64,000 bases of DNA, taken from assembly GCA_036339585.1 (NCBI GenBank), contig JAYZAS010000021.1:95970-159969 (forward strand), in the 5' to 3' direction. Numbering within the stretch: position 1 is the first letter of the stretch; each line of letters starts with the position of its first letter. Position numbers and translations under genes: made by a program. A model generated the notes under the pieces. The model did not search any database. It was not told where the DNA came from and saw only the letters and a program-made list of their open reading frames with translations. Positions 10,336 through 25,200 of the stretch are shown here, piece after piece. This DNA is from Pseudomonadota bacterium (GTDB lineage Bacteria > Pseudomonadota > Alphaproteobacteria > UBA8366).

Positions 10336-11271
10336 ATGAGCATGCGCCAAACAACCATTGAAAACGAAGTCCATTGCTCGGGTATAGGTCTTCACTCTGG
10401 CAAAGAAGTTTCAATGTCACTCCATCCAGCGGAAGCGGATACGGGTATTATCTTTCGACGTCTTGATGTCCCAGACAATAGATCAAAAATACCAGCCCTT
10501 TTCGATCAGGTTATTGATACTCGTTTATGCACTACACTCGCGAATGATAGGGGTACTTCAGTTGCAACTATTGAACACCTTATGGCTGCATTAGCTGGGT
10601 GCCAGATTGATAATGTAATTGTCGCTATTGATGGATGCGAAGTGCCAATTATGGATGGCAGTGCAGGACCCTTTGTATCTCTTATTGAGTGCGCTGGGAT
10701 TGTAGAATTAGACTCGCAGCGAAACATAATACAGATATTGCATGAAGTCTCAGTTAATGAAGGAAATGGTAGAGCTTCTATTTCCCCAATAAGCCAACAG
10801 GGCTCTAGCCTAAACATCAATTTAAATATCGATTTCGATAATGCAGCGATAGGGTACCAAACACTTCTCATAAGCCTGTCATCTTGGAATTTCAAACGAG
10901 ATATATGCAACGCCCGTACATTCGGTTTTTTAGAGGATGTAGAAGCGCTTCGCCAAGCAGGCCTTGCCCAAGGTGGTTCACTAGATAATGCGATTGTTAT
11001 AAGTGAAAACGGTATCCTTAACAAAGATGGCTTACGATATGATGATGAATTCGTTAGGCACAAGGCCCTAGATTGTATTGGAGATCTTTACTTGGCTGGT
11101 AATCAGATAGCTGGATGTTTTTCTGGATATCGCACTGGGCATAGCATTCATAACAAATTACTGCGTCGTTTATTTGCAGATCGTGAGGCTTGGAGACTAG
11201 TCCCTGTGGATGAGTCGACAGAAATTCGTGCTCCACATTGGAATGTCGAAAGCCAAAGAGCAATCGCCTGA
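10336..11271 (+). CDS. lpxC: UDP-3-O-acyl-N-acetylglucosamine deacetylase
   Basis: LpxC catalyses the committed zinc-dependent deacetylation of lipid A synthesis. The 311-residue product has a CSGIGLHSG start, the zinc ligand segment EHLMAALAG (His about 81), the DGSAGPF loop, and the second site HKALDCIGDLYLAG near 237. A second in-frame ATG lies two codons downstream. It sits 240 nt after ftsZ, probably with its own promoter. Its presence shows that the organism makes lipid A. Confidence 0.96.
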   Translation: MSMRQTTIENEVHCSGIGLHSGKEVSMSLHPAEADTGIIFRRLDVPDNRSKIPALFDQVIDTRLCTTLANDRGTSVATIEHLMAALAGCQIDNVIVAIDGCEVPIMDGSAGPFVSLIECAGIVELDSQRNIIQILHEVSVNEGNGRASISPISQQGSSLNINLNIDFDNAAIGYQTLLISLSSWNFKRDICNARTFGFLEDVEALRQAGLAQGGSLDNAIVISENGILNKDGLRYDDEFVRHKALDCIGDLYLAGNQIAGCFSGYRTGHSIHNKLLRRLFADREAWRLVPVDESTEIRAPHWNVESQRAIA

Positions 11272-11431
11272 GTAAAAAACACCGCGATACCGGGCAATCA
11301 ACAAAAAACTGTTAGTATGAATATGTCCCGGGGAGTGGTATGTATAAGTGTGGGTTTACGCAAACTGACTCGTGATTACCCCTTATTTATTATTAAACAA
11401 ATAAATTTGTCTAACAAAGGTCTGAACCCTA

Positions 11432-12298
11432 ATGAAAGTGAGACACAGCCTAACATATTTTCTTAGAATTTGTATGTTTCCTGCCTTGTTAGTCCTTAGT
11501 GCCATTCCTTTAATCGGGTGTAGCGATACTATGGACTCTATATTCGGAAAGCCTGAAGAAGAAAAAAAACTAGCGCCACGAACGGTAGAACAAATCTATA
11601 ATGACGCTATGGATCACTTGCACGGGGGCTGGTACGAAACAGCTGCAGAACATTTCGACGAAGTGGAGCGTCAATATCCTTATTCTGCTTGGGCAACAAA
11701 ATCCCAACTGATGGCTGCCTATTCTCAATACTTAGAAAACCACTACGACGAAGCCATAATTGCACTAGATCGTTTCATTGAGCTTCATCCGGGTAACCGT
11801 GATGTAGCCTATGCTCTTTACCTAAAAGCCCTGAGTTATTACGAACAGATATCTGACGTAGGGCGAGACCAAAAAATGACACAGCTAGCGCTCAAATCAC
11901 TCAAAGAAGTAGTGCGCAGGTATCCAAAAACGCCTTATGCACGCGACGCGCGCATAAAAATTGACCTAACAACTGACCACCTTGCCGGGAAAGAAATGAA
12001 CATTGGTCGATATTATCAACGTAAAGGTGAATTTCTCGCCGCGATAAATCGCTTCCGACGTATTATTGAACGTTATCAGATGACAAGTCAGACTCCCGAG
12101 GCACTGCACCGTCTAACAGAATGCTACCTTGCTCTCGGCATTACTGATGAGGCGCAAATGGCAGCCGCAGTATTAGGGCACAACTACCCCGGCAACTCAT
12201 GGTATAAAAGCAGCTTCGCCCTCCTCGAAGGGCAAAGACTCAGACCTCTCAAAAAAGATGGTTCATGGCTTAGCTGGATGTGGGATTGGGCATTATAG
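11432..12298 (+). CDS. bamD: Outer membrane assembly lipoprotein BamD (ComL)
   Basis: BamD is the essential TPR lipoprotein of the BAM complex that inserts beta-barrel proteins. The 288-residue product has a lipoprotein signal (hydrophobic stretch, lipobox ending IGC at about residue 30) followed by tandem TPR-like helices, e.g. AAEHFDEVERQYPYSAWATKSQLMAA split over the first repeats, FIELHPGNRD and YAHD-like helix pairs. Gene position between lpxC and recN is standard for alphaproteobacteria. Confidence 0.93.
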   Translation: MKVRHSLTYFLRICMFPALLVLSAIPLIGCSDTMDSIFGKPEEEKKLAPRTVEQIYNDAMDHLHGGWYETAAEHFDEVERQYPYSAWATKSQLMAAYSQYLENHYDEAIIALDRFIELHPGNRDVAYALYLKALSYYEQISDVGRDQKMTQLALKSLKEVVRRYPKTPYARDARIKIDLTTDHLAGKEMNIGRYYQRKGEFLAAINRFRRIIERYQMTSQTPEALHRLTECYLALGITDEAQMAAAVLGHNYPGNSWYKSSFALLEGQRLRPLKKDGSWLSWMWDWAL

Positions 12299-12308
12299 GG
12301 GTGATATC

Positions 12309-16039
<3,731 letters not shown>

Positions 16040-16125
16040 AATCTTTTTTTCGTGTTTTCTCTACGAGAGCTTTTTACGACTCTAGGAATACAAAAAACGC
16101 GACGTAACGTGGTGTCCTTTGCGCC

Positions 16126-18159
16126 TTATGGTTGAAGTGGTCGTGTTGCAGTTTTTAACCATTGAGCTGTCTCGGATTCTACCATTGGCTCAATCAATCG
16201 ACGCACTGAAGAATGGTAATTGTCCAACCATTCTATCTCACTCGATGTGAGCAATGATCGCTCCACCAGACGTGTATCTATTGGGACACACGTCAGAGTA
16301 TCGAGGCCCAGCCATGCTCCCGCACTGCACCCGTTTTCATCACGCTTACAAACTACTACGAGATTTTCGATTCTAACGCCAAACTCACCGGCTTTATAAT
16401 ATCCAGGTTCATTGGAAATGATCATGCCAGCTCTAAGCGTTACTCCACCGGGTGCTTTAGAAATTCTGTGAGGACCTTCATGAACGCATAAATAGGAACC
16501 AACACCATGGCCCGTTCCGTGATCGTAATCTAACCCTGCCTTCCACAGGGGTAACCGCCCAAGAGTATCAAGCTGGCTTCCGCGGGTACCGACAGGAAAC
16601 TCAACCGAAGCAACTGCAATATGCCCTTTCAAGACCCTCGTAAAACGATCTTTCTCTTCACAAGACGGCCTACCACCATCAGAATCCTCAATATAGACAG
16701 TACGAGTTACATCAGTAGTGCCATCCAAATATTGGGCGCCGGAGTCAATCAAATACAAATCACCGGGCTTGAGAAGTTTGTTCGTTTGCGGTGTCACATC
16801 GTAGTGTACAATCGCAGCATTAGCACCCGCAGCAGATATTGTCCTGAAGCTAAGATCGCGAATCAAATCGCAACGAGATCGGCATGCTTTTAGATATTCA
16901 CTGGCACTGATTTCTGAAACTTCTCCCTTGGGTGCCATTTTGTCGAGCCAGGCCAAAAAATTCACCATTGCAACACCATCTCTAATATGGGCTGCGCGCG
17001 ACCCTTTCACCTCAATATTGTTTTTGCTGGCTTTAGGCAGTGAACAAGGATCTTTTCCCATTATTACGCATGCACCAGAATTCTGGAGGACAGAAACCAG
17101 GTAAGCGGGTGCTACGGTTTTGTCTACGACGACCGTTTTGAGTTTGGCTCCGATCTTCTGAAGAAAGGGGCCAATATGGCTGATATCATCAATAATGATT
17201 TCTCCGCGTAATGACTCCACGACTTCAGGCAGTAATTTTCTTTTGTCGATAAACCAGTACACATCTTCATTTGCAAAGATGACTAGAAAAGAATGGGCAA
17301 GCGGTGAGTAAGGTACATCTCCACCACGTATATTTAGCATCCAAGCTATCGAGTCTGGGCTTGTAATGAGCGCGGCATCATGATTTTCTTGCAATAATTC
17401 ATTTGATATGGACCTACGTTTCTTTCGTGATGATTTTCCAGCAAAACAGATACTGTGGTTGGTGACGGGGGCTAAGGGTGGTGCCGGTTGATTATCCCAG
17501 ACTGCATCGACCAGATTTTTTTCGACTGCAACGAATTCGGCACCTATCTCAATAAGCTTCCGTTGATAATTATTCTGGGTTGTATCGGTTATTAACCAAG
17601 GATCAAAAGCCAAACGAGAACCTTCCCTAAGATTATTGGCTGACCAAGTCCACGGAGTCATTTCGGATATGTTAAAAATATCATAAATCGCAGGGTCAAC
17701 CTGTTTCCGAACTTGCAGAGTATAACGCCCATCTACAAAAATCGCTGCCCTATCAATCAGAACCACCGCCACACCGGCTGAACCGGAAAACCCTGTCAAC
17801 CACCTAAGCCTTTCGCTATGCACAGGCACTGATTCCCCCATAAATTCGTCAGCACGAGGTACAACGAACCCGTCGACATCTGAAGCCCTGAGTCTTTCAC
17901 GTAGCTTCGCAATCCGATCCTTCGGCGATGGCCCTTCACTGAACTCGGATTGGATACAGGCGGCTAACTCGGCCCTAGCAGACACCAAAACGTCTTTCAA
18001 TGAAGGACATGCATTAGGTGCGATCAGCTGAACCCAATCGCATTCCCATAAATGGTCAGGCGTAGCGGCTACCCCAGCAAGAAGGTCTTCAAGATCAGAA
18101 GATTTTATCTTTAAACCAGACTTGCGAACTGCTTCAATTGCTATTTTTAATTTTGACAT
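16126..18159 (-). CDS. Xaa-Pro aminopeptidase (M24B family) with N-terminal extension
   Basis: This is a cytosolic metallopeptidase of the aminopeptidase P1 type that removes residues preceding proline. After about 80 extra residues it has two creatinase N-like domains (DGFVVPRADEFMGE near 96, RWLTGFSGSAG near 120), then the pita-bread catalytic domain: LIDSGAQYLDGTTDVTRT (two Asp metal ligands), GTGHGVG (His), EPGYY (Glu) and GVRIENL (Glu). All five ligands are present. The first 75 residues contain a PDHLWECDWVQLI segment and are not part of the core enzyme. The stop of prmA directly abuts its start, so the two form one transcript. Confidence 0.9.
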   Translation of the reverse strand: MSKLKIAIEAVRKSGLKIKSSDLEDLLAGVAATPDHLWECDWVQLIAPNACPSLKDVLVSARAELAACIQSEFSEGPSPKDRIAKLRERLRASDVDGFVVPRADEFMGESVPVHSERLRWLTGFSGSAGVAVVLIDRAAIFVDGRYTLQVRKQVDPAIYDIFNISEMTPWTWSANNLREGSRLAFDPWLITDTTQNNYQRKLIEIGAEFVAVEKNLVDAVWDNQPAPPLAPVTNHSICFAGKSSRKKRRSISNELLQENHDAALITSPDSIAWMLNIRGGDVPYSPLAHSFLVIFANEDVYWFIDKRKLLPEVVESLRGEIIIDDISHIGPFLQKIGAKLKTVVVDKTVAPAYLVSVLQNSGACVIMGKDPCSLPKASKNNIEVKGSRAAHIRDGVAMVNFLAWLDKMAPKGEVSEISASEYLKACRSRCDLIRDLSFRTISAAGANAAIVHYDVTPQTNKLLKPGDLYLIDSGAQYLDGTTDVTRTVYIEDSDGGRPSCEEKDRFTRVLKGHIAVASVEFPVGTRGSQLDTLGRLPLWKAGLDYDHGTGHGVGSYLCVHEGPHRISKAPGGVTLRAGMIISNEPGYYKAGEFGVRIENLVVVCKRDENGCSAGAWLGLDTLTCVPIDTRLVERSLLTSSEIEWLDNYHSSVRRLIEPMVESETAQWLKTATRPLQP

Positions 18160-19059
18160 TCATGACTTCCGCGTAAGAACTCGTTCTGGTCTTTTAAGAA
18201 GTAGTGTGACCCAGTCACCTAGTTGATAGGTTTTTACTAATAATAGCCCGCGTCCTCGATAAACATTCAAGACCGCTGATCTCTGATGGGACAAGAGACC
18301 GGAGAGCACAATGAACCCCGACCTTTCGATGTACCCGGCTAAATTTGCCGCCAATTTAATTAGAGGGCCCGATAAGATATTGGCAATAACCAAGTCAAAC
18401 GGTCCCGCTTGCGAAACCCATCGCCCTGTTAAACCATTACTTTCCTTAACAGTCATATAGGCGTGGACTCTATTCATACGTGCATTAGCACGAGCGACTT
18501 TGACCGCCTCAGGATCAATGTCCACCGCCATTATTTTTTTTGTCCAGATTTTTGCCGCTGCTATAGACAAGATACCCGAGCCACACCCGAGATCAAGAAT
18601 TCTTTTGGGGCGAAAGTTTCGAGCTAATTTTGATAACATTAGAAGACAACCGGCAGTACTCTCGTGCTCACCACTGCCAAAGGCTGTGGCTGCATCAAGC
18701 CAAATTACCTTATCAATTGCCGAAACTGCACCCTTATGGTGGGTAGGGCAAATGCAAAATTTGCCGATGTGCTTCGGCTCAAAAGAGGCACGATTTTCAG
18801 CTAACCAATCTTTTTCAGGTAGTGGCTCACAGATTATATTGGGCTCGTCAACACCAGCAGCAGCCGCTGCAATGGCTATCGCAGCATCAAGGCTTGTTCT
18901 GTCTGGCATACTGGCCGAGTAAGAGATCAGCTGCAAACGGTCACTACCTGTTATCTCAAAGCTACTAGTGGCAAGTGAGAAGCGTTCTAGGGCCTCCTCA
19001 AAAATATATGCGGTGGTCCGCGGTATTACTAATTCAATTTTCCAAAAAGACTGCTTCAC
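18160..19059 (-). CDS. prmA: Ribosomal protein L11 methyltransferase
   Basis: PrmA methylates ribosomal protein L11. The 299-residue protein has the PrmA N-terminal substrate domain, a WLDAATAFGSGEHESTAGCL segment in the middle, SAM motif I ILDLGCGSGILSIAAAK, the acidic motif VDIDPEAV and the NILSGPL post-motif. The start is GTG at 19059; the nearest ATG is out of frame. Directly upstream of the Xaa-Pro aminopeptidase gene. Confidence 0.93.
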   Translation of the reverse strand: MKQSFWKIELVIPRTTAYIFEEALERFSLATSSFEITGSDRLQLISYSASMPDRTSLDAAIAIAAAAAGVDEPNIICEPLPEKDWLAENRASFEPKHIGKFCICPTHHKGAVSAIDKVIWLDAATAFGSGEHESTAGCLLMLSKLARNFRPKRILDLGCGSGILSIAAAKIWTKKIMAVDIDPEAVKVARANARMNRVHAYMTVKESNGLTGRWVSQAGPFDLVIANILSGPLIKLAANLAGYIERSGFIVLSGLLSHQRSAVLNVYRGRGLLLVKTYQLGDWVTLLLKRPERVLTRKS

Positions 19060-19293
19060 AATGCATTATCCACCTTTCAGTAAATCTAATTCATTTCAAA
19101 ACCGTTTGGGGTTAAAGAACAAAAAGCCGTGTGTTTAACAAAACTTAAAACCCCACAAACAATTTTGAAAATAACGAGCATCGTTGTCGGATATAAAGTC
19201 CCTACCATGCTCGGGAATCTACAACAAATCGTAGGAGACCCCCCTTAGGGCTTACTCGATACTTTCTTAATCCACGGTCCATATGAAAATCGG

Positions 19294-21582
19294 CTAGTGT
19301 TTTTTTACAAAAGCTGCAATGACTTTTTTTGTACCTGCTCGGTCAAATTTGATGGTTAAGTGGTCACCCTCTAAATCTGAAATGATCCCCATTCCAAATT
19401 TCTGATGGAAACATCGATCTCCCTCACTAAAATCATCACTAGTTTCCTGATTGTTATTTGCATCTACATCGATAAGCGGTAGTCCGGGGCCGCGTCTCTG
19501 AAATCTCAACCAACCAGGCCCACCGGACGAAGTTTCATTGAATGAAGGTCCCGATCCCACTGAATTACCGATCCCATCAAGCGCATTGCCATACTGCGCT
19601 TTCTCACACTCCATCTCAATGTGTTCTTGCGGTAACTCCTGGATAAAACGAGACGGAATTGCGCTATGCCATTGATTGTGTATGCGTCTATTGGCGGTAA
19701 AACTTATCCATAGATTCTTCTTTGCGCGGGTGATTCCAACATAAGCAAGACGGCGTTCCTCTTCCAATCCTGCCAATCCATCTTGGTCCAAAGACCGCTG
19801 ATGTGGAAAAAGCCCCTCTTCCCAGCCGGGCAAAAAAACACTTTCGAACTCTAGGCCCTTGGCGCTGTGGAGAGTCATTAGATTAACCATGTCATCTTCG
19901 GAGTTATCAGAATTATCCATAACAAGGCTCACGTGTTCCAGAAAATTTGCAAGTGAGTCATAATCCTCTAATGCCGCGATCAACTCCTTGAGATTTTCTA
20001 ATTTTCCCGGAGCTTCCGGTTTCTTGCTATTTTTCCAAAACTCAGTATAGCCAGATTCATCCAAGATAATTTCTGTTAGTTCAATATGAGGCAAATTTTC
20101 TGCCATTGCACGCCATCGGTCTACATTGTCGATGAATCGTCTCAAAGCGTTCCGAGAAGAAGGTTTAAGCTCATCAGATTCAATGAGCTTAGTTGATGCT
20201 AGATAAAGAGAGACTTTAAGATGGCGTGCGAGGCTGTGCACTGCTTGCACCGTTGCAGTTCCAATTCCACGAGCTGGCTTGTTCACAATCCGTTCAAAAG
20301 CAAGATCATCATCCTGCATGTTGATAATGCGAAGATAGGCAATTGAGTCTCTTATTTCCTCACGTTCATAAAAGCGTGGACCCCCTATCACACGATATGG
20401 CACCCCAAGGGTTATAAAACGTTCTTCAAACTCACGGGTCTGAAAACCGGCGCGAACTAAAATTGCTATCTCGTTGAGATTATGTTTTTTTCGTTGAAGT
20501 CCTTCTACTTCGTCCGCTATCGAGCGCGCCTCCTCCTCCCCATCCCATAGGCCTTGTATTTTCACTCTTTCTCCGTGTTTTGCTTCTGTCCACAGCGTCT
20601 TGCCAAGTCGGCTTTTGTTATTTGCGATAAGTCCTGATGCAGTCCCAAGGATATGCGATGTGGATCGATAGTTTTGCTCAAGCCGTACAACTTTTGCACC
20701 TGAGAAATCAGTCTCAAATTTCAAAATGTTTTCTACCTCAGCACCACGCCAACCATAAATCGATTGATCATCGTCGCCGACACAGCAAATATTCTTATGT
20801 TTCTGAGCCAAGAGCCTTAACCATAAATACTGAGACACATTAGTATCTTGATATTCATCCACTAAAATAAAACGGAATAAACTTTGATACTCAGTTAAAA
20901 CCTCAGGAGACCGGTTGAATATGATCAAACAATGCAAGAGCAAATCTCCAAAATCCACTGCATTCAAGGTTTTTAAGCGGTCCTGATATTGAGTGTATAT
21001 CTCTGTCGCACGTCCATCAGCCAGCTCACCTGCTTCGCCTGAGCCGACTTTTCCAGGGGTAAGTCCTTTATCCTTCCATCGCTGGATCGCGTTCGCCAAT
21101 ACACGAGCAGGCCATCTTTTATCATCAATATTTTCAGCCTTGAGGATTTGTTTAAGTAATCTGATCTGATCATCGCTATCTAAGATTGTGAAGTTTGTCT
21201 TGAGCCCCACAAGTTCAGCATGCCTTCGCAGAATTCGCACTCCAAGTGAGTGAAAAGTACCAAGCCAAAGCCCATCAACCGCGCGCCCGATCAGTGTTGC
21301 CAACCGCTTTTTCATTTCTCGGGCGGCCTTATTAGTAAATGTCACAGCAAGCACCTGATATGGGCTAGCACGCCCCTCGCGAAGGATATGCGCAAGACGT
21401 GTTGTAAGAACACGCGTCTTGCCGGTGCCAGCGCCAGCCAATACCAGCACTGGACCGTCTATCGCAGCAACAGCCTGCCCCTGCTCCTCATTAAGATCAG
21501 TCAAATAACTAATTTGGTGTTGTCTCTGGGTCCCACCCGAATGCAGATTATCTAAGGGATCGCAGTCTAATGGTTCAGTCAT
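19294..21582 (-). CDS. uvrD: UvrD/PcrA-type SF1 DNA helicase
   Basis: A 3'-5' DNA helicase used in repair and in clearing proteins from DNA. The 762-residue product has NEEQGQAV (Q motif), Walker A AGAGTGKT near 50, AVTFTNKAAREMK (Ia), VDEYQDTN (II), GDDDQSIYGWRGA (III), NYRSTSHIL (IV), LMTLHSAKGLEFESVF (V) and VGITRAKKNLWI (VI). The C-terminal tail ends in the tudor-like segment KFGMGIISDLEGDHLTIKFD seen in PcrA/UvrD. Length and motifs are complete. Confidence 0.95.
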   Translation of the reverse strand: MTEPLDCDPLDNLHSGGTQRQHQISYLTDLNEEQGQAVAAIDGPVLVLAGAGTGKTRVLTTRLAHILREGRASPYQVLAVTFTNKAAREMKKRLATLIGRAVDGLWLGTFHSLGVRILRRHAELVGLKTNFTILDSDDQIRLLKQILKAENIDDKRWPARVLANAIQRWKDKGLTPGKVGSGEAGELADGRATEIYTQYQDRLKTLNAVDFGDLLLHCLIIFNRSPEVLTEYQSLFRFILVDEYQDTNVSQYLWLRLLAQKHKNICCVGDDDQSIYGWRGAEVENILKFETDFSGAKVVRLEQNYRSTSHILGTASGLIANNKSRLGKTLWTEAKHGERVKIQGLWDGEEEARSIADEVEGLQRKKHNLNEIAILVRAGFQTREFEERFITLGVPYRVIGGPRFYEREEIRDSIAYLRIINMQDDDLAFERIVNKPARGIGTATVQAVHSLARHLKVSLYLASTKLIESDELKPSSRNALRRFIDNVDRWRAMAENLPHIELTEIILDESGYTEFWKNSKKPEAPGKLENLKELIAALEDYDSLANFLEHVSLVMDNSDNSEDDMVNLMTLHSAKGLEFESVFLPGWEEGLFPHQRSLDQDGLAGLEEERRLAYVGITRAKKNLWISFTANRRIHNQWHSAIPSRFIQELPQEHIEMECEKAQYGNALDGIGNSVGSGPSFNETSSGGPGWLRFQRRGPGLPLIDVDANNNQETSDDFSEGDRCFHQKFGMGIISDLEGDHLTIKFDRAGTKKVIAAFVKKH

Positions 21583-21658
21583 CGGCGAATGCGGTAGTTC
21601 GGCGAAATGAATTTATTATGCCCTGTCATTTATCAATTACTCACCGGTCAATGCCAAC

Positions 21659-22159
21659 TTATTTCTGCCTAATACCAATAGTTCGGCCTACCAGTTGCGG
21701 ACAATCTAAAGCCTTGTGGATTTTGCATGTGTTGCTAACTCTTACCTGAACATCGGGCGCCATTGGAGCTACTCTGCGCGTTTCCATATCCATATGCATA
21801 GAAAGAACCTCGTTGGTGGCGGCTAAAAATGATTCCTCCGCATGATACATCTCATGAAAATAATGCAGCGCTTTTTTGCTGCAGTCAATTAACCTTGTTT
21901 CAATACGAAATGCTTCCCCTAGTCTCAATTCGCGTTTGTACGATACATTCATATCAACCGCAAATGTGGAGACCTTATTCTTAAGTTTGTAGTCACTAGA
22001 AAGACCTACAAAGTTAAATAATGCGTCGGTAGCAAAATCGAATGCCAGAACGTAATATGCAACATTCATGTGATTATTATCATCAATCCATTCTTTTTGG
22101 ACGGTGCCACTATATGAGTTGAGAGGCGTAGGTACTGTGCTTAAATCCTTGATTGCCAT
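21659..22159 (-). CDS. Hotdog-fold thioesterase family protein
   Basis: A 166-residue single hotdog domain of the 4HBT type. The segment DDNNHMNVAYYVLAFDFATDALF carries the Asp/Asn-His-Met-N-x-x-Y motif typical of the family, where the acidic residue and main chain support thioester cleavage. Related proteins include carnitine/betainyl-CoA thioesterases, but the substrate cannot be read from sequence. It lies 46 nt downstream of metH on the same strand (metH lies at higher coordinates), so it may be the last gene of the methionine transcript. Confidence 0.75.
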   Translation of the reverse strand: MAIKDLSTVPTPLNSYSGTVQKEWIDDNNHMNVAYYVLAFDFATDALFNFVGLSSDYKLKNKVSTFAVDMNVSYKRELRLGEAFRIETRLIDCSKKALHYFHEMYHAEESFLAATNEVLSMHMDMETRRVAPMAPDVQVRVSNTCKIHKALDCPQLVGRTIGIRQK

Positions 22160-22205
22160 CTGATATTGCCCTTAATAATGTGATAGGAATACCGCGGTGT
22201 TATCC

Positions 22206-25200
22206 TTAAATAGCATAACCGAGATTGGGTGCGAGTAAACGTTCTGCATCAACACGAGATAATCCCCTCCGTTTCGCATAATCTAGCACCTGATCTTCTC
22301 CTATCTTACCAATACCAAAATATCGCGCTTCAGGATGAGCCAGGTAATAACCAGAGACGGATGCTGCGGGCATCATTGCAAAGCTCTCTGTAAGACTTAC
22401 TCCTGCATTTTTTTCTGCGTCTAAGAGTTGGAAGAGGCCAGGCTTGTCACTATGGTCGGGACAAGCTGGATAACCCGGCGCGGGTCGAATACCCCGATAC
22501 TTCTCGCGAATCAGATCTTCATTATCAAAAGTCTCATCAGGCGAGTAGCCCCAAAATTCGGTTCTCACTCGTTCGTGCATTAGTTCAGCAAAAGCCTCGG
22601 CCAACCGATCAGCCAACGCCTTCAACAAGATATTATTGTAATCGTCGTTATCGGCAGTAAATTGAGCGATTTTTTCTTCTATGCCTATACCTGCGGTTAC
22701 AGCAAAAGCTCCTATATAATCATTCACATCCGTCTTCCGGGGCGCAATAAAATCCGCGAGTGAGTAATTAGGACGTCCCGCTCTTTTTTTCATCTGTTGA
22801 CGTAAGAAAAAAATACGTGTGCGCTCCGTCATTCGTGTATCATCGTCATAAACTATTACATCATCCCCATCACTATTCGCGGGGAAAAATCCAATGACGC
22901 CTCTTGCGGCAAGCCAGCTGTCCTCAACAATCTTTTCCAGCATTTCCTGTGCGTCGCTATATAAACCGCGAGCCGCATCTCCGACGATCTTGTCATCCAG
23001 TATAGCTGGAAAATTGCCCGCCAACTCCCATGTCCGAAAAAATGGGGTCCAATCTATTCTGGGAACCAAGTCACTGAGATCATAATTTTCAAAAGATCTC
23101 AGCCCTAAGAAGCTTGGCGGAACGACCTGGTCGTACCCTACCCCGGGACGATTAGCTCTTGCTTCCTCCAACCCGAAGCGTTTGCTTGCTCGATCGTGAC
23201 CGTTATAGTCATTTAACGTCGCTTTATTATCCGCTGCAATTTCTGCAAGGTAAGACTGACGCCGTGTCTCACTCGTAAGGTTTGTTGCGACTGCCACTGA
23301 ACGAGATGCATCCAAAACATGCAGTACAGGGCCGCTGTATTTTGGTGCAATTTTGACGGCTGTGTGAACTTTTGATGTGGTAGCACCGCCGATCAGTAAC
23401 GGGAGATCCATGCCAATCCGCTCCATTTCGAGTGCAACTCCGGCCATTTCTTCAAGGGAGGGTGTTATCAAACCACTCAAGCCAATCATATCCACTTCTT
23501 CGTCGCGAGCGACCTCTAATATTTTCTGATATGGCACCATGACGCCGAGATCTACGACCTCAAAGTTATTACACTGTAAAACAACCCCTACAATATTTTT
23601 ACCAATATCGTGTACATCGCCTTTCACTGTCGCCAGAAGAATTTTGCCTTTAGAGTGTGTGTTGGAACCCTCACATTTTTCCGCCTCAATGAAAGGCAAC
23701 AAGTGAGCCACCGACTGCTTCATTACCCGCGCACTCTTCACTACTTGGGGCAAAAACATCTGGCCGGAACCAAACAAGTCCCCCACAACATTCATGCCCT
23801 CCATCAACGGCCCTTCAATTACCTCAATCGGGCGATCATGCTTGAGGCGTGCCTCTTCAGTATCCTCTTCGATGTACTCATTCATGCCTTTGACCAAGGC
23901 ATAGGTCAAACGCTCACCAACAGTACCTTCACGCCACGACAAGTCCTCTTTTTTTTCCTTTTTACCGCCCTCAACATCATCAGCAATTTGAAGTATGCGT
24001 TCAGTCGCATCGCTACGACGGGCGAATATAACGTCTTCAATACGCTCTTTCAGATCATCTGGTAGATCCGCATAGACACCGAGTTGCCCCGCATTGACAA
24101 TTCCCATGTCCATACCTGCTTCGACTGCATGAAACAGGAATGCTGCATGCATAGCTTGCCGCAGCGGTTCATTACCTCGGAAAGAAAAGGATAGATTACT
24201 GACTCCCCCGCTCACTTTTGCGAATGGCAATTGTTTTTTTATGTCACGAGTTGCCTCAATAAAATCTAAAGCGTACCGTGAATGTTCCTCAATGCCTGTA
24301 GCGACTGCGAAAATATTCGGGTCGAAAATTATGTCTTCGGGTGGAAACCCAACTATTTCGGTTAAGATACGGTACGATCGTTCACAGATTTCGAATTTGC
24401 GCTCGCGATTGTCGGCTTGCCCAGCTTCATCGAAGGCCATGACGATGACAGCAGCCCCAAACCTTCGAATTTTCCTAGCCTGCTCTATGAATGGTTCCTC
24501 ACCCTCTTTAAGGCTTATTGAATTAACCACCCCTTTGCCTTGAATACATTTCAACCCGGTTTCAATTACGTCCCATTTGGATGAGTCGACCATTATAGGA
24601 ACCCGGGATATATCTGGCTCCGAAGCAACGAGATTCAAAAATGTTCCCATAGCCTGCTCGGCGTCGAGCATGGCCTCATCCATATTCACATCAATGATTT
24701 GTGCGCCGTTTTCAACTTGGTCGCGAGCCACATCCAAAGCAGCGCTGAAATCACCATCCATAATTAATTTCTTAAAACGCGCTGAACCTGCAACATTGGT
24801 ACGTTCACCAACATTCACAAACCCAGTTACCTCATTGAGTGGCATTGGCTCAAGTCCCGCCAAAGTACAAACGTGTCTATCTTTTGTTATTTCTCTAGGA
24901 GCTAGCCCATTCATCGAATCAACGATTGCTGAAAGATGTTCAGGTGTAGTGCCACAACATCCACCAACAATGTTTACTAATCCACTCTCGGCAAACTCGG
25001 TTAAAGCGCTCGCCATATATTCAGGTGTGTCATCGTAGCCACCAAATTCATTCGGCAGGCCAGCATTCGGGTGAACACTGACAAAGGTATTAGCTAGGTT
25101 GCTCACTTCTTGTACGTGTGGTCGAAGATCTCCAACTCCAAGAGCACAATTAAAGCCTATACTCATAGGTTCTGCATGCGCAACTGAGTGCCAGAATGCC

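Noticed and set aside
16040..16125. Terminator CTCT-ACG-AGAG followed by CTTTTT between ligA and the aminopeptidase
   Set aside because: The stem is only 4 bp; too weak to call, although the T tract is suggestive.
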